Of a stretch of 64,000 nucleotides of DNA, positions 51,594 to 61,334 are shown piece after piece. The position numbers and the translations under genes were made by a program. The DNA comes from Bacteroidota bacterium (GTDB lineage Bacteria; Bacteroidota; Bacteroidia; Cytophagales; Cyclobacteriaceae), in assembly GCA_023417065.1 (NCBI GenBank), contig JAEZGH010000057.1, positions 186,001 through 250,000 of the forward strand, given 5' to 3'. The notes beneath the pieces are model-generated. The model did no database searches and had not been told where the DNA came from. It was given only the letters and a program-made list of their open reading frames with translations. The number at the start of each line of letters is the position of its first letter. Position 1 is the stretch's first letter.

Positions 51594-52869
51594 AGAAATT
51601 ATATAGGACGCGCTGCATGTTCGTCCGAATGTCGTTTGTTGAAACCGTGTAGTTGCCATTCATAAAACAGAAGATTAATGTCTTTCCGCTTTGTGTAACC
51701 AGGAAGCCGCTTAGACTATGATTGTTGCTCAGTGTTCCCGTTTTGCCAAAAATGAAAGGTTTGTCAGCTTTATACCAATTCTTAATTGTTCCCGCCTTCC
51801 CTCCGGTAGCAAGTAACGGAAATAATCGCTCTTTGGGGACGCGTTCATAAATCTTTTCCCACACCTGCACGATAAAACGCGGGGTGAACAAATTGTAACG
51901 TGAAAGCCCTGAGCCATCCCGCCAGAGAGGTTCGCTTCGGAAAGTTCTGAAGTAATTTTCCTTCATATAACGGATAGCTATTTCGGGCTTTAGTGAATCC
52001 GCCAGCACCCCGGAACACATCAGCAGAAGTTGTTCAGCCATATGGTTGTCGCTCTCCTGCATCATTACTTTGTAAACGCTGTCGGCTGGAACGCTGTATA
52101 ACGTTCTGGCGAGCGGTTCTGGTTTGCGGTTGATCAACGTCACATTCCTCCTCAGGGTATCGCTAAGCAAATTCGCGACCAAGGCGTGGTCGCTGCGAAA
52201 AGGAACTGTGATCTGTCGAGTCGAAATGCGCGAACCGGGGTAGTGAACAAAATTGTTTGAAGCAAATTCGCGGACTACCTCTGAGCGCTCCCTTGAAGGT
52301 CCTTTCTTGTAATAGCGCTTAAAGAATGACGGAACGACCACAACCTTGTTGGCCAGAGAATATACAGTGAAACTGTTTCCATAAACCGGCATCGGCGACC
52401 GCTCCTGAGAATAGTTATCATTGTAGTCGTCCCACGCCCATCCAGGACCAAGGCTTTCAGTATAAAAATTCGCGGGCGAGAAATACAGGGGGGCCTTCGC
52501 GCCAGCAAGAAAATCGTAGACACGCGAATTCGTATAGGTGAACTTGCTCAGGAATGAAGGATCGCCAGTTCCCCAGAAGATCAGGGAATCCGGCTTCTCG
52601 ATATACTTAATCCCCGGAAGGGAATCCGGCAACAACGTCAGCGCTGTATACAGTATCAGAATTTTGGTATTTGACGCCGGCGTGAAATATTGATCAGCCT
52701 GATATTCGTAGATTACCTTCTTCGCCGCAGGGTCGTAAATAATAAATCCTGTGTGATCACCGAATTGGGCTTCCGTTTCGCGAAAAGTCTGGTTGAGTTT
52801 TTTCGTCGACAGGGGCGAACATCCCGTCAGCAAAAGCAAGCCGAAGCCGAGGATCTGGACAATACGCAT
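51580..52869 (-). CDS. PBP4-type D-alanyl-D-alanine carboxypeptidase, lipoprotein
   Basis: A 429-residue penicillin-binding protein of the S13 type that trims peptidoglycan stem peptides or cleaves cross-links. The signal peptide ends in the lipobox LLTGC (Cys17), so it is a lipoprotein. Active-site motifs are SNTK in TPASNTKILILYT (near residue 63), SDN in MMQESDNHMAEQ (near 275) and KTG in IFGKTGTLSNN (near 376). It lies between a DinB gene (1-base overlap) and the GH3 gene (14-base overlap), a coupled wall-turnover unit. Confidence 0.92.
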   Translation of the reverse strand: MRIVQILGFGLLLLTGCSPLSTKKLNQTFRETEAQFGDHTGFIIYDPAAKKVIYEYQADQYFTPASNTKILILYTALTLLPDSLPGIKYIEKPDSLIFWGTGDPSFLSKFTYTNSRVYDFLAGAKAPLYFSPANFYTESLGPGWAWDDYNDNYSQERSPMPVYGNSFTVYSLANKVVVVPSFFKRYYKKGPSRERSEVVREFASNNFVHYPGSRISTRQITVPFRSDHALVANLLSDTLRRNVTLINRKPEPLARTLYSVPADSVYKVMMQESDNHMAEQLLLMCSGVLADSLKPEIAIRYMKENYFRTFRSEPLWRDGSGLSRYNLFTPRFIVQVWEKIYERVPKERLFPLLATGGKAGTIKNWYKADKPFIFGKTGTLSNNHSLSGFLVTQSGKTLIFCFMNGNYTVSTNDIRTNMQRVLYNFYENY

Positions 52870-53390
52870 TATGAATTCTTCAGGTACCGCTCAATTATTA
52901 TCGCCTTGTGGTGTGACTCATGCCCTGCGATGATATACCCGATGCTTTCCACGCTCAGTTCGACATTGTTTGCGACGCCGCGACGTTTAAGCATCTCCGG
53001 GGTAAAGCTGCGAAACAGGTCGAGGGTGGTAGCTCTGAGGCGATCCATCGAAGCGATGAGCTCCGCTACTGTTCGCGCGTGTGCGTTGGATTCCGGCACG
53101 TAAGCATTTTCGTCGAAGGCAGGGAGGTTGGTCTTATCATTCCGCGCGAAGGTCATCGCCCGAAACGCAAACACTCTTTCGGCATCCATCATGTGCTGAA
53201 GTAATTCCTTGATGGTCCATTTTCCGGGAGCGTAAGCAAACGTACCCAGGGATTCAGGAACTCCTTTTAGCATCTGGATCGTTTCACCGGAGGTACGCTC
53301 AAGCGCTTCGATGAGTGGATAATCCTGAACGCGGGCTACGTAAGGCCGGTAGAATGGCGGAATCTGGTCTGTGGAAAAAACTTGATTCAT
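52869..53390 (-). CDS. DinB superfamily protein
   Basis: A 173-residue DinB-like four-helix bundle. The metal-binding histidines lie in LLQHMMDAERVFAFRAMT (near residue 64) and GHESHHKAIIIERY (near 157), with an FAYAPGKWTIKELLQHM opening typical of this subgroup. It is a second, unrelated copy in the window, of a different branch from the one at 31.4 kb. It overlaps the start of the PBP4 gene by 1 base and is 6 bases from the histidine kinase stop, so it is in one long transcript with them. Confidence 0.88.
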   Translation of the reverse strand: MNQVFSTDQIPPFYRPYVARVQDYPLIEALERTSGETIQMLKGVPESLGTFAYAPGKWTIKELLQHMMDAERVFAFRAMTFARNDKTNLPAFDENAYVPESNAHARTVAELIASMDRLRATTLDLFRSFTPEMLKRRGVANNVELSVESIGYIIAGHESHHKAIIIERYLKNS

Positions 53391-53396
53391 AGGGGC

Positions 53397-56057
53397 TTAT
53401 TTTTCTGGCAAGATAATTTTTATCCGGGTTCCTTTTCCATATTCACTGGACAAAGAGATCGATCCACCGAGTTTTTCAACAGCTTGTTTTACGATGTACA
53501 TTCCGAGTCCCGAACCCTGGGAACGTTCCGTTGCCCTGTAGAACATATTGAAAATCTTTGCAACGTGTTCCTCCCGAATACCGATACCGTTGTCGGTGAA
53601 TGTCAGGTGAACGCCCCTGTCAACCGGGTTAGCCTGAATTTCAAGATAACTGTCGGCTTCGGGATTCATGTATTTGACAGCATTTGAAATAATATTGCTG
53701 AAGATGATCTTCAGTCGCAGACGATCACTTTGTATCTCGGTCGCGCCGGCGTCAATCTTGAGATCCGTACGCAATTTGTGTTTGCTGTCCATGTACTCAA
53801 GCTCAGAGATACAGTTGTGTATAAGCTCCGGCAAGCTCACTGTTTCCACATCGCGGTCAACACGATTAACACGTGCATAATCCAGCATCGACCTGATAAA
53901 CTCATCGAGCTTCTTCGCCCGGTTTTCGATCTTCGAAAGATATTCAGGGAATGTATTTGGGTCGTTGTCGAGATTGGCAAGATTGATAAGCCCAATGATT
54001 GAACTCAGCGGAGACCTCAGGTCGTGTGAGGTTTTATACATGAGTTGATCCAGCTCATAATTCCGGTCACTGAGTTCTTTCAATGCAGACTTCAGTTCAC
54101 TCTCCTGTCGCGCGAGCTGGGCATTCTGATCTTTCAGCTCGCGGTTCAGCATGCGGTTGTGTTCTTCAATTCGCTTCTTCTCCGTGATATTGCGGATAAA
54201 AACGGCTGCACCCGTCACCTTGGCTTCGTCATCAACCACAGGGTTGTAGAACATCTCCAGGATATCGCCATCGGGAAACTGCTGTTCAACGGTTAGCCTT
54301 TCGCCGGAAAACGCCTTGGCAAGTTGCGCGCGGACCTTTCTGCGGATCTCAGGAGGAAGAGCTTTTCGAATATCGTCCCCCTTCGAAATATCCGTTTGCA
54401 ACATTTTCCGTAATCCCATCGCAAACGACTTGTTGAAAAGATTGACCTGAAACTGGCGGTCCAGCGCGACGATACCGTCCGAAGTGCTTTCCATTACGCT
54501 CCTCAGACTTGCGTTAATTGAGTTGATGATCTGCTCATAGCGCTTGCGCTGCGTGACGTCCTGCACGAATACGGCAACGCCCTTCACCCTCTTGTCTTCT
54601 CCCCGGATCGGATTATATGTTGCCTGGATGTGGCCCTTGTAGTTTTCAAATTCCTGATAGTGATCCGAAACAAAATGGTGACCATTCAAGGCCTTCATTA
54701 ATTCAGCCTTTACCCATTTCGCGTCCGGATGCTTTTTGAAAAATTTTATTTTATCAGCCCCGACAGAAATATTTGCCCCGTAGAGAATTCTCATTATTTC
54801 CCTGTGGCGCTTGTTAAAAGCGACGTAGCGGAGGTTTTTGTCGACAGAGAAAATGGACTCCTTTGAACTCTCGAGAACACCCTGAAGATTCTCGTGAAGA
54901 TGCTGAATCTCTTCCTGCACTTTCCTCAGATGCGTGATGTCGGTGAGAAATCCAATAATAAAACGCTGACCCTTTTCATTGATATAACGCGACTTAACCG
55001 TCAGGAGATAGGACACCTTTCCGTTAAGCGTCAGCTTTTCTTCCTGTACAACGGTACGCCCGGTCTTAAGGGTTTCGTTGTCGGCTTTCCAAAAAAGTTT
55101 TGCTTCCTCCGGCGGAAAGAAGTCGGGGTCAGATTTACCGAGAATAGTATCTCTCGGCTTTCCTGCGAGTCTGCAAAAGCTGTCATTGCAGATGATCCAG
55201 CGATGGCGACTGTCTTTTATGAAAATTGGTGCCGCAACGGTGTTGATGATGTTGTTGAACAAGTTCTGTGCGGCTGACAAATCTTCCTCCATTACCTTCT
55301 CCCTGGTGATGTCGCGCAACGTACCTGCGATAATGTTTCCGCCACGCCCCACTAGCCGGGCGTTGAGTAGTCCGTGAAACGGTCTGCCGGTTTTTCTACT
55401 GAATTTCACCTCAACATTCCCTGGTAATTCACCAGCGCGTAGTGATTCCGTTAGCGTGAAGCCCAGACTTTTTTTCGGAAAGATCTTCTGAAGACGGAGT
55501 TTGAACAATTCGTCGGACGTCGCATATCCCGTCATCCGCAGGAATGATTCGTTGGCATAGGTAAACCGTCCTTCAGCATCAGTCAGAAAAACACCTTCCG
55601 AAATATCTTTGTTGACAATGTGGAGTATCGTGTCGGGACTTGCTGGTTGCGGTTCGGACTTGACGGCCTTTGCCGGATCGCGAAAGGCAATCGCTATTCC
55701 GTCCACGCCGGGAAGCTGAAGGTAATTTGTAAACCGGACCTCCTTCGCAATGAATTGATTTTTGCCGCAGCGGACACGATGTAAACCTCTGATGTCCTTT
55801 GCCGCGGGCTTCTGCACACTCCGGAAGTGTTTTCGAATAGCGATCAATTCATCAGGATGGAACAGGTCGTCAACTGACTTGGTTTGCATTTGCCTGGTTG
55901 ACTGTCGCAGGGACTTTGCAACTGCGGGACTTACGAAGCGAATTTTCCCGGAATTGTCGGCGACCACAATCCCATCGTGGGCGTTTTCGATAATTTGTCG
56001 GAGGGATGTTGGTTTCAACATTCCAGCCTTTTCATCCGGTCTCTTAGTCTTTCTCAT
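53397..56057 (-). CDS. soluble PAS-domain sensor histidine kinase
   Basis: An 886-residue histidine kinase with no membrane segment. About five PAS domains follow in order near residues 18, 144, 268, 395 and 520 (for example AHDGIVVADNSGKIRFVSP and STSDGIVALDRQFQVNLFN). A coiled coil precedes the kinase. His678 is in SHDLRSPLSSI; the N box NIISNAVKYM, G1 FTDNGIGI and G2 GSGLGMYIVKQ are all intact, so it should be active. There is no response regulator nearby. It starts 11 bases after the propeller membrane protein stop. Confidence 0.93.
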   Translation of the reverse strand: MRKTKRPDEKAGMLKPTSLRQIIENAHDGIVVADNSGKIRFVSPAVAKSLRQSTRQMQTKSVDDLFHPDELIAIRKHFRSVQKPAAKDIRGLHRVRCGKNQFIAKEVRFTNYLQLPGVDGIAIAFRDPAKAVKSEPQPASPDTILHIVNKDISEGVFLTDAEGRFTYANESFLRMTGYATSDELFKLRLQKIFPKKSLGFTLTESLRAGELPGNVEVKFSRKTGRPFHGLLNARLVGRGGNIIAGTLRDITREKVMEEDLSAAQNLFNNIINTVAAPIFIKDSRHRWIICNDSFCRLAGKPRDTILGKSDPDFFPPEEAKLFWKADNETLKTGRTVVQEEKLTLNGKVSYLLTVKSRYINEKGQRFIIGFLTDITHLRKVQEEIQHLHENLQGVLESSKESIFSVDKNLRYVAFNKRHREIMRILYGANISVGADKIKFFKKHPDAKWVKAELMKALNGHHFVSDHYQEFENYKGHIQATYNPIRGEDKRVKGVAVFVQDVTQRKRYEQIINSINASLRSVMESTSDGIVALDRQFQVNLFNKSFAMGLRKMLQTDISKGDDIRKALPPEIRRKVRAQLAKAFSGERLTVEQQFPDGDILEMFYNPVVDDEAKVTGAAVFIRNITEKKRIEEHNRMLNRELKDQNAQLARQESELKSALKELSDRNYELDQLMYKTSHDLRSPLSSIIGLINLANLDNDPNTFPEYLSKIENRAKKLDEFIRSMLDYARVNRVDRDVETVSLPELIHNCISELEYMDSKHKLRTDLKIDAGATEIQSDRLRLKIIFSNIISNAVKYMNPEADSYLEIQANPVDRGVHLTFTDNGIGIREEHVAKIFNMFYRATERSQGSGLGMYIVKQAVEKLGGSISLSSEYGKGTRIKIILPEK

Positions 56058-56068
56058 CCGCTCGGAAG

Positions 56069-58783
56069 TTAATTATCGACGACGTTTTCGTCTAGCTCGC
56101 GGGGTGCTTTTGGAAGAATAAACCGGGAAAACCGGTCGGGTATTTCGAGCGAGCGAAACATTCGTTCCCTTAGAAAGCCTTCAACTGGTAGGATAAGCAT
56201 AGCAATTACTACCTGAACGACGAAGTCCACCACCGGGCTTTCGTTCGTCTCCAGCGTATCGCCAACCAAAGTTTCAACCAGCTGGATCAGGATGATTATG
56301 GTAAGCAGCATCAGGAGCCGGCTTATAATCCGATAGCGCACGCTAAGCCGGAACGACAGAAGCACCAACGATGAAAAGAGCATTACTTCAAGCGCATAAA
56401 ACCAGGGGCGTTTCCAGTAAGGGGCAATAATATTCAACCTGACCTCTTCCATTGATTTCGCCTCACCAAAGACGTTCTTCGACTGAACCTCCAGAATGTA
56501 GTCGCCGGAAGGCAAATAAGGAATTTCGATCACGCTATTGGATTGGCTCCAGTCTGACCAATGCGGATCAAGTCCCTTCAGGCGATACCGATATTCAACG
56601 GCCATGGAACCTAAATAGTCGGGCTGAACCACTTCAATGGATACCCCATTCGTTGTGTTTTCCGAAAGAACCTCGATTCGTTTCCCGTTCTGTTTAAGCT
56701 CCCCATTTTTGATTGACTTCAGAATCAAGGGAAATCCCGTTGAGTAAGAAGTCGACCTATCGTCATAGAACTTGAATAATTCATTATTTCCCGTGATGAC
56801 CCACAGGTCTCCTGATTTTTTGTCCGGCGACAAGAAACGAACGTTCCTGAACATGTTCAGAAGGCCTGGGTTTTGATGGCCACGATGATCACCGAGTGAT
56901 CGCCAGCCGTGAATGTCCCGAAACCATATACTGGAGCCATCGGCAAAGTAGTTGGTCAGGCCTGCTTCCGAAAGGCTATCGATTTTCCAGAATTCCTGCT
57001 TCTGCTGATCGTAATGGAATATACCATCTGAATTGGCGAATACCAAATTTCCCCCAAACGCCAGACCGACCTGGTGTTCATAATTTGGATTTTCCACCGG
57101 GATGATCCGGACTTCAGAAAGACTACCGCCTGCAAAGGGTACATGGTAGATTCTTTCTGGAGAGCAAAGCCAGACATCGCTATTCTCTGCCTCAAAAATA
57201 TGGTTGATCTGATCGTTTATACCGGCGACTTTTTCCTTGATCCTCCACCGGGCCCGGTCATACTGCAGAATATGAAGCTTGTCGGAATACGTTGACACAA
57301 ACAGTAGGCCTCCGCGACTTCCATATAGGTAGCGCGAAGGTTCTTCAACAATTTGTCTACCAGCCAAAGTATTTATCTCGAATGTACCACCCAACCCTGC
57401 CGCTATCAGTTTGCCGTCGATTTCCACGAGCTGTGTGACTTTCGCTTCAATTCCCCTGACCTTTTTATATACGTAGTGCGAGCTTCTGAGAACTCTTTCT
57501 GTTTTCAGAAGCTTTGATTGTGCATCATTCTTTTTTGCAGACGATTTGTCTTTTACGGTTTCCGTATCATTTCCCGGGCTGCCTTTCTTCTTTTTGAACA
57601 ACCCCAACAGCCCGCGACGTTTTGAATCTCCCTCAGGGGTAGCATCAGCGGATCCAGCTGTTGGCCCCGCCGACTTAGGTTTCCGCATTCCTCCCGACGA
57701 TGAGTTTACGTAATAATGGATCTCCTCATAGATATCTTCCTTTTCGAGTCTGAAGAGTCCTGAGGACGTGCCAACATATACTGCTCCTTCAAACGATATT
57801 GCACAGAGCAGATTGCCCTGAAGTCCGCCGTAGTTGCTGAACATACGCAAGGGAAGGTTAGGAACGACTCGTGTGAAACCAAATTCATGTGCAGCCCAGA
57901 CCGCGTGCGACCGGTCCGAAAACAACGTGAAGATCTCATTGTCAGGCAGTCCTTTTGCGCTGTTTACAATCTCGTAGGTTTTGCCGGTGTGAACGTTGAT
58001 GAAGACCAACCCTCCGCGCAGGGTACCAAGAACGATCTGATCATCGCTAACCCATGCACCGTGGACAACCACGCTTCGGTCGAGGTATTTCTGATCTTCA
58101 ACAACAAGCTTTCGAGGCCGCGAGCCCGTTCTCTGAACGAATATCTCGTTGCTCGAAAGACCAAACAGATAGGTTCCTTTATGAGATGAGGAGAACACCA
58201 GGCCTGACGAAAGATAGGGTAGTGTCGTTGAAGTAATGACGGCGTCATCGAGCCTGAGTAATTTCCCGTCAGTGGCGGTCAGAAAAATGTTCCCACCAAT
58301 TTCATAAATGCCGGCCAACGTTCCCTCTGAATCCTGGTACCGAATAGTCCTGATCGGGTCGCCTTCATCTGAAAAAACAAAGACGTTCTCGTCATTGATA
58401 AAATAAACGTTGTTGTCGTGCCCGATGCTTTGGAACACGTCCTTTGCTGTTCCGGGAAAGGTGGTGGCGTGGGACAGCCCCTGAGTTGTAAACTCAATCG
58501 TTCCAACTCCGCTGACGCCGCCCCAGAAGATCATTCCATGGTCCGAAACATGTAAGGTATATACAGCACCCTGCGCATTGATTTTATTCCACGACCTTCC
58601 ATCGAATTGGAGAATACCGGTAGGTGTAGCGAAATATGTTACGCCGTTTTCATGTTGAGCAATCTGAAAGCACACCTGATCAAGACGGTCTTGCCCAGGA
58701 GAAAAATGGGAAAGAAAATAATTTCCGGTCTGGGCAAAACTGGCCGAACCGATGAGAAGGAATACCAGCAACAGGTAGCGCAT
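56069..58783 (-). CDS. two-component regulator-type propeller protein with Y_Y_Y domain, lacking a kinase
   Basis: A 904-residue membrane protein with a signal peptide (LLLVFLLIGSASFAQ) and a large periplasmic propeller of repeats (for example NVYFINDENVFVF and NLLCAISFEGAVYVGTSSGLF). A Y_Y_Y domain follows (VEYRYRLKGLDPHWSDWSQ). About three membrane helices lie near residues 795-875. Unlike complete hybrid sensors it ends there with a short basic tail and no kinase or regulator domain. A charged insert occupies about residues 362-425 inside the propeller. It probably passes its signal to the kinase encoded 11 bases downstream. Confidence 0.88.
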   Translation of the reverse strand: MRYLLLVFLLIGSASFAQTGNYFLSHFSPGQDRLDQVCFQIAQHENGVTYFATPTGILQFDGRSWNKINAQGAVYTLHVSDHGMIFWGGVSGVGTIEFTTQGLSHATTFPGTAKDVFQSIGHDNNVYFINDENVFVFSDEGDPIRTIRYQDSEGTLAGIYEIGGNIFLTATDGKLLRLDDAVITSTTLPYLSSGLVFSSSHKGTYLFGLSSNEIFVQRTGSRPRKLVVEDQKYLDRSVVVHGAWVSDDQIVLGTLRGGLVFINVHTGKTYEIVNSAKGLPDNEIFTLFSDRSHAVWAAHEFGFTRVVPNLPLRMFSNYGGLQGNLLCAISFEGAVYVGTSSGLFRLEKEDIYEEIHYYVNSSSGGMRKPKSAGPTAGSADATPEGDSKRRGLLGLFKKKKGSPGNDTETVKDKSSAKKNDAQSKLLKTERVLRSSHYVYKKVRGIEAKVTQLVEIDGKLIAAGLGGTFEINTLAGRQIVEEPSRYLYGSRGGLLFVSTYSDKLHILQYDRARWRIKEKVAGINDQINHIFEAENSDVWLCSPERIYHVPFAGGSLSEVRIIPVENPNYEHQVGLAFGGNLVFANSDGIFHYDQQKQEFWKIDSLSEAGLTNYFADGSSIWFRDIHGWRSLGDHRGHQNPGLLNMFRNVRFLSPDKKSGDLWVITGNNELFKFYDDRSTSYSTGFPLILKSIKNGELKQNGKRIEVLSENTTNGVSIEVVQPDYLGSMAVEYRYRLKGLDPHWSDWSQSNSVIEIPYLPSGDYILEVQSKNVFGEAKSMEEVRLNIIAPYWKRPWFYALEVMLFSSLVLLSFRLSVRYRIISRLLMLLTIIILIQLVETLVGDTLETNESPVVDFVVQVVIAMLILPVEGFLRERMFRSLEIPDRFSRFILPKAPRELDENVVDN

Positions 58784-58836
58784 AGGCAGTATTCCAAAAA
58801 TAATGAATTCCTGCCGGAGATTTACTCCAATGTATG

Positions 58837-60930
58837 TTAACTGATGCGACTCCAGTTCACCTCTGTTTTCCGCATAGAATCGATCTGCGTTTTGATCGCC
58901 CGGTTTTGAGGCTTCTCCAGATTGGGATCATCGTCAAGTATTCGCTGAGCTTCATTTCGGGCATGTTGAAGTATTGCGCTGTCCGTGCCTAGATTTGCAA
59001 TCAGCAGGTCGAGGGCACCACTTTGCTGAGTGCCCATCAGGTCGCCAGGGCCGCGTAGCTGAAGGTCCGTTTCCGAAATTTCAAAGCCATTGTTCGTTCG
59101 TACCATGGTTTCAATCCGCGTTTTCGAATCCTGCCCAAGCTTCGGTCCGGTCATAAGAATACAATACGATTGCTCGGCACCCCGGCCTACACGGCCACGA
59201 AGCTGATGAAGTTGTGATAGCCCGAAACGCTCCGCATTCTCGATAATCATAACGGATGCATTCGGTACGTCGACACCAACTTCGATAACTGTGGTAGCGA
59301 CCATGATTTTGGTTTCGCCTTTTTTGAAGCGCTGCATTTCATATTCCTTGGCTTCAGGCTTCATCTTCCCGTGCACGATACTTACAGCGACATCCGGGAA
59401 AGCGCGGGTAACGCTTTCATAGCCATCCATCAGATGTTTCAGATCAAGTTTTTCAGATTCATCAATGAGTGGATACACAAAGTAGATTTGACGCCCCGCA
59501 GCGATTTGTTCCTTAATGAATCCGTTTACCTGAAGCCGATGCGCATCGTAGCGGTGTACTGTCTTAATTGGTTTCCTTCCTGCAGGCAGTTGATCAATGA
59601 CGGAAATATCAAGATCCCCGTAAAGGGTCATCGCCAGTGTCCGCGGAATCGGCGTCGCCGTCATCACCAACACATGCGGATAAATGTCCTGGTTTTTCTG
59701 CCACAGCTTTGAGCGTTGAGCGACGCCAAAGCGATGTTGTTCATCCACAACAGCCAGACCGAGTTGTTTAAACTTCACCTCCTCTTCAAGCAGCGCGTGG
59801 GTTCCGATGAGGATCTTTAATGCGCCGCTGCGAAGACCTTCGTGTATTTGTTTTCGCTCACTCTTGCGGGTTGAGCCTGTCAGCAACGCAATGGGTATCC
59901 TCATCTTTTCTGCGTGCTTTCGCAAATTGGCAAAATGCTGTTGCGCGAGAATCTCAGTTGGCGCCATCAGCGCACTCTGGGCGTCACCCTGCAGTGCAAG
60001 TAACATACAAATAAAAGCAACGATGGTCTTTCCACTGCCAACATCACCCTGAAGCAGACGATTCATCTGCTTTCCCGAACGAAGATCCTGGTATATTTCC
60101 TTGATAACGCGCTTCTGTGCATCCGTAAGCGGAAACGGCAAATGATTGTTATAAAATGCGGTGACCAGCGATGTATCTGAAAAAACTCTGCCCTTGAATT
60201 TATTCTGCCGTACAATTTTCATTTTCAGCATGCGTATCTGAATGAAGAAAAACTCTTCAAACTTCAGGCGTCGTTGTGCTTCGTGAAGTACTTCCGTCGA
60301 GTTCGGAAAGTGAATGGCAACGATTGCATCGCTTTTTGAAAGGAAGTTGTTCGAGGAAAGTATATCCTGTGGCAGCGTCTCGCGAATCTTGCCTTTCGAT
60401 AATTCGAGAAGTTGTGCTATCAACTTAGACAAGGCTTTGCTTTCGAAGTGTCTTGCGCGCAGCGTCTCCGTCAATGAGTAAACGGGATGCAGAAAACGTC
60501 CGCGTTCATGCCCTTCGGTGTAAGGCTCAATTTCAGGATGAGCAATACTAATCTTGGTGCCGAATCGATTCGGTTTTCCAAAGGCAACGTATAGGACACC
60601 CGGTTTTAGCTTGGCGTCGATCCAGTTTATCCCCCTGAACCAGACAAGCTCAACCGTTCCGCTATCATCTTCGAAAGAACAAACCAACCTTCGTTTGGGG
60701 CCTGCACCTACGAGTTCTTTTCTTCTTAGTATTCCTTTCACCTGCACATAAGGCAGTTCGTCGTCGATGTCAGTGATCCGATGAAACTTCGTGCGGTCTT
60801 CATAACGGTAGGGGTAATACTGAATGAGATCACCAAACGTGAAGATCTTCAGCTCTTTGTTTAGTATTGCAGCTCTTTGTGGTCCAACACCCTTCAGAAA
60901 TTCTATCGGCGTATCGAAAAAGGTCGTCAT
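58837..60930 (-). CDS. recG: ATP-dependent DNA helicase RecG
   Basis: A 697-residue branch-migrating helicase that remodels stalled forks and Holliday junctions. The N-terminal wedge OB domain is present (YVQVKGILRRKEL, about residues 61-73). Helicase motifs are LLQGDVGSGKTIVAF (Walker A, near 289), VVDEQHRFGVAQRS (DEQH, near 393), TATPIPRTLAMTLYGDLDIS and QLRGRVGRGAEQSY (motif VI, near 578). It matches the family length. It stands alone on the minus strand with a 137-base gap upstream to the divergent small gene. Confidence 0.97.
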   Translation of the reverse strand: MTTFFDTPIEFLKGVGPQRAAILNKELKIFTFGDLIQYYPYRYEDRTKFHRITDIDDELPYVQVKGILRRKELVGAGPKRRLVCSFEDDSGTVELVWFRGINWIDAKLKPGVLYVAFGKPNRFGTKISIAHPEIEPYTEGHERGRFLHPVYSLTETLRARHFESKALSKLIAQLLELSKGKIRETLPQDILSSNNFLSKSDAIVAIHFPNSTEVLHEAQRRLKFEEFFFIQIRMLKMKIVRQNKFKGRVFSDTSLVTAFYNNHLPFPLTDAQKRVIKEIYQDLRSGKQMNRLLQGDVGSGKTIVAFICMLLALQGDAQSALMAPTEILAQQHFANLRKHAEKMRIPIALLTGSTRKSERKQIHEGLRSGALKILIGTHALLEEEVKFKQLGLAVVDEQHRFGVAQRSKLWQKNQDIYPHVLVMTATPIPRTLAMTLYGDLDISVIDQLPAGRKPIKTVHRYDAHRLQVNGFIKEQIAAGRQIYFVYPLIDESEKLDLKHLMDGYESVTRAFPDVAVSIVHGKMKPEAKEYEMQRFKKGETKIMVATTVIEVGVDVPNASVMIIENAERFGLSQLHQLRGRVGRGAEQSYCILMTGPKLGQDSKTRIETMVRTNNGFEISETDLQLRGPGDLMGTQQSGALDLLIANLGTDSAILQHARNEAQRILDDDPNLEKPQNRAIKTQIDSMRKTEVNWSRIS

Positions 60931-60995
60931 CGAAAATTTTTGGATCCACTCGAAAAATAATCATAAGAGAAAGGTCTAATCACAGAATTGTGAAT

Positions 60996-61003
60996 TACTT
61001 TTG
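60996..61003 (+). promoter_or_regulatory. -7 element before the 61068 gene
   Basis: TACTTTTG fits TAnnTTTG and is 65 bases upstream of the ATG, in a 137-base divergent region shared with recG. No -33 TTG is seen at normal spacing. Confidence 0.4.
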
Positions 61004-61067
61004 TCGTCGCATTCATTTTTTACGGTTACCAGCATTGGCCCGGAGGAATTAAAGGCGGGTTGAAATT

Positions 61068-61334
61068 ATGAAGGTAAATTCCAGAATTTACAAGGGTATT
61101 GAGTACGTTGAGTTGTCAGATTTGCCCGTCGATCAGCAGGAGAAGATCAAAGAACTTTTTACAGAAGATTTTTTAATTAAGATCCTGATCGACAAAAGCA
61201 TCGTCAGCAACTGTATCCAATACAAAGACTACCTGAATTGGTTTGATAAAAACTATTCATCTGAGAAAGTTGCTATCAAACGTGAGCGACCGTCAGGTTC
61301 GCCTTCCCTCGAGATCGCCATCGGAAAGGCTTAA
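61068..61334 (+). CDS. small conserved-looking protein, function unknown
   Basis: An 88-residue protein starting MKVNSRIYKGIEYVELSDLP, with a beta strand pair, a helix DQQEKIKELFTEDFLIKILI and a charged end. No membrane segment or motif is recognisable. The composition (Ile, Lys and Tyr rich) and clean start support a real gene. Its last 4 bases overlap the 3' end of the convergent VOC gene. Function unknown. Confidence 0.68.
   Translation: MKVNSRIYKGIEYVELSDLPVDQQEKIKELFTEDFLIKILIDKSIVSNCIQYKDYLNWFDKNYSSEKVAIKRERPSGSPSLEIAIGKA

Noticed and set aside
61037..61050. GGAGGAATT-like word resembling a Shine-Dalgarno site upstream of the 61068 gene
   Set aside because: The distance to the ATG is too long and Bacteroidetes rarely use such sites.
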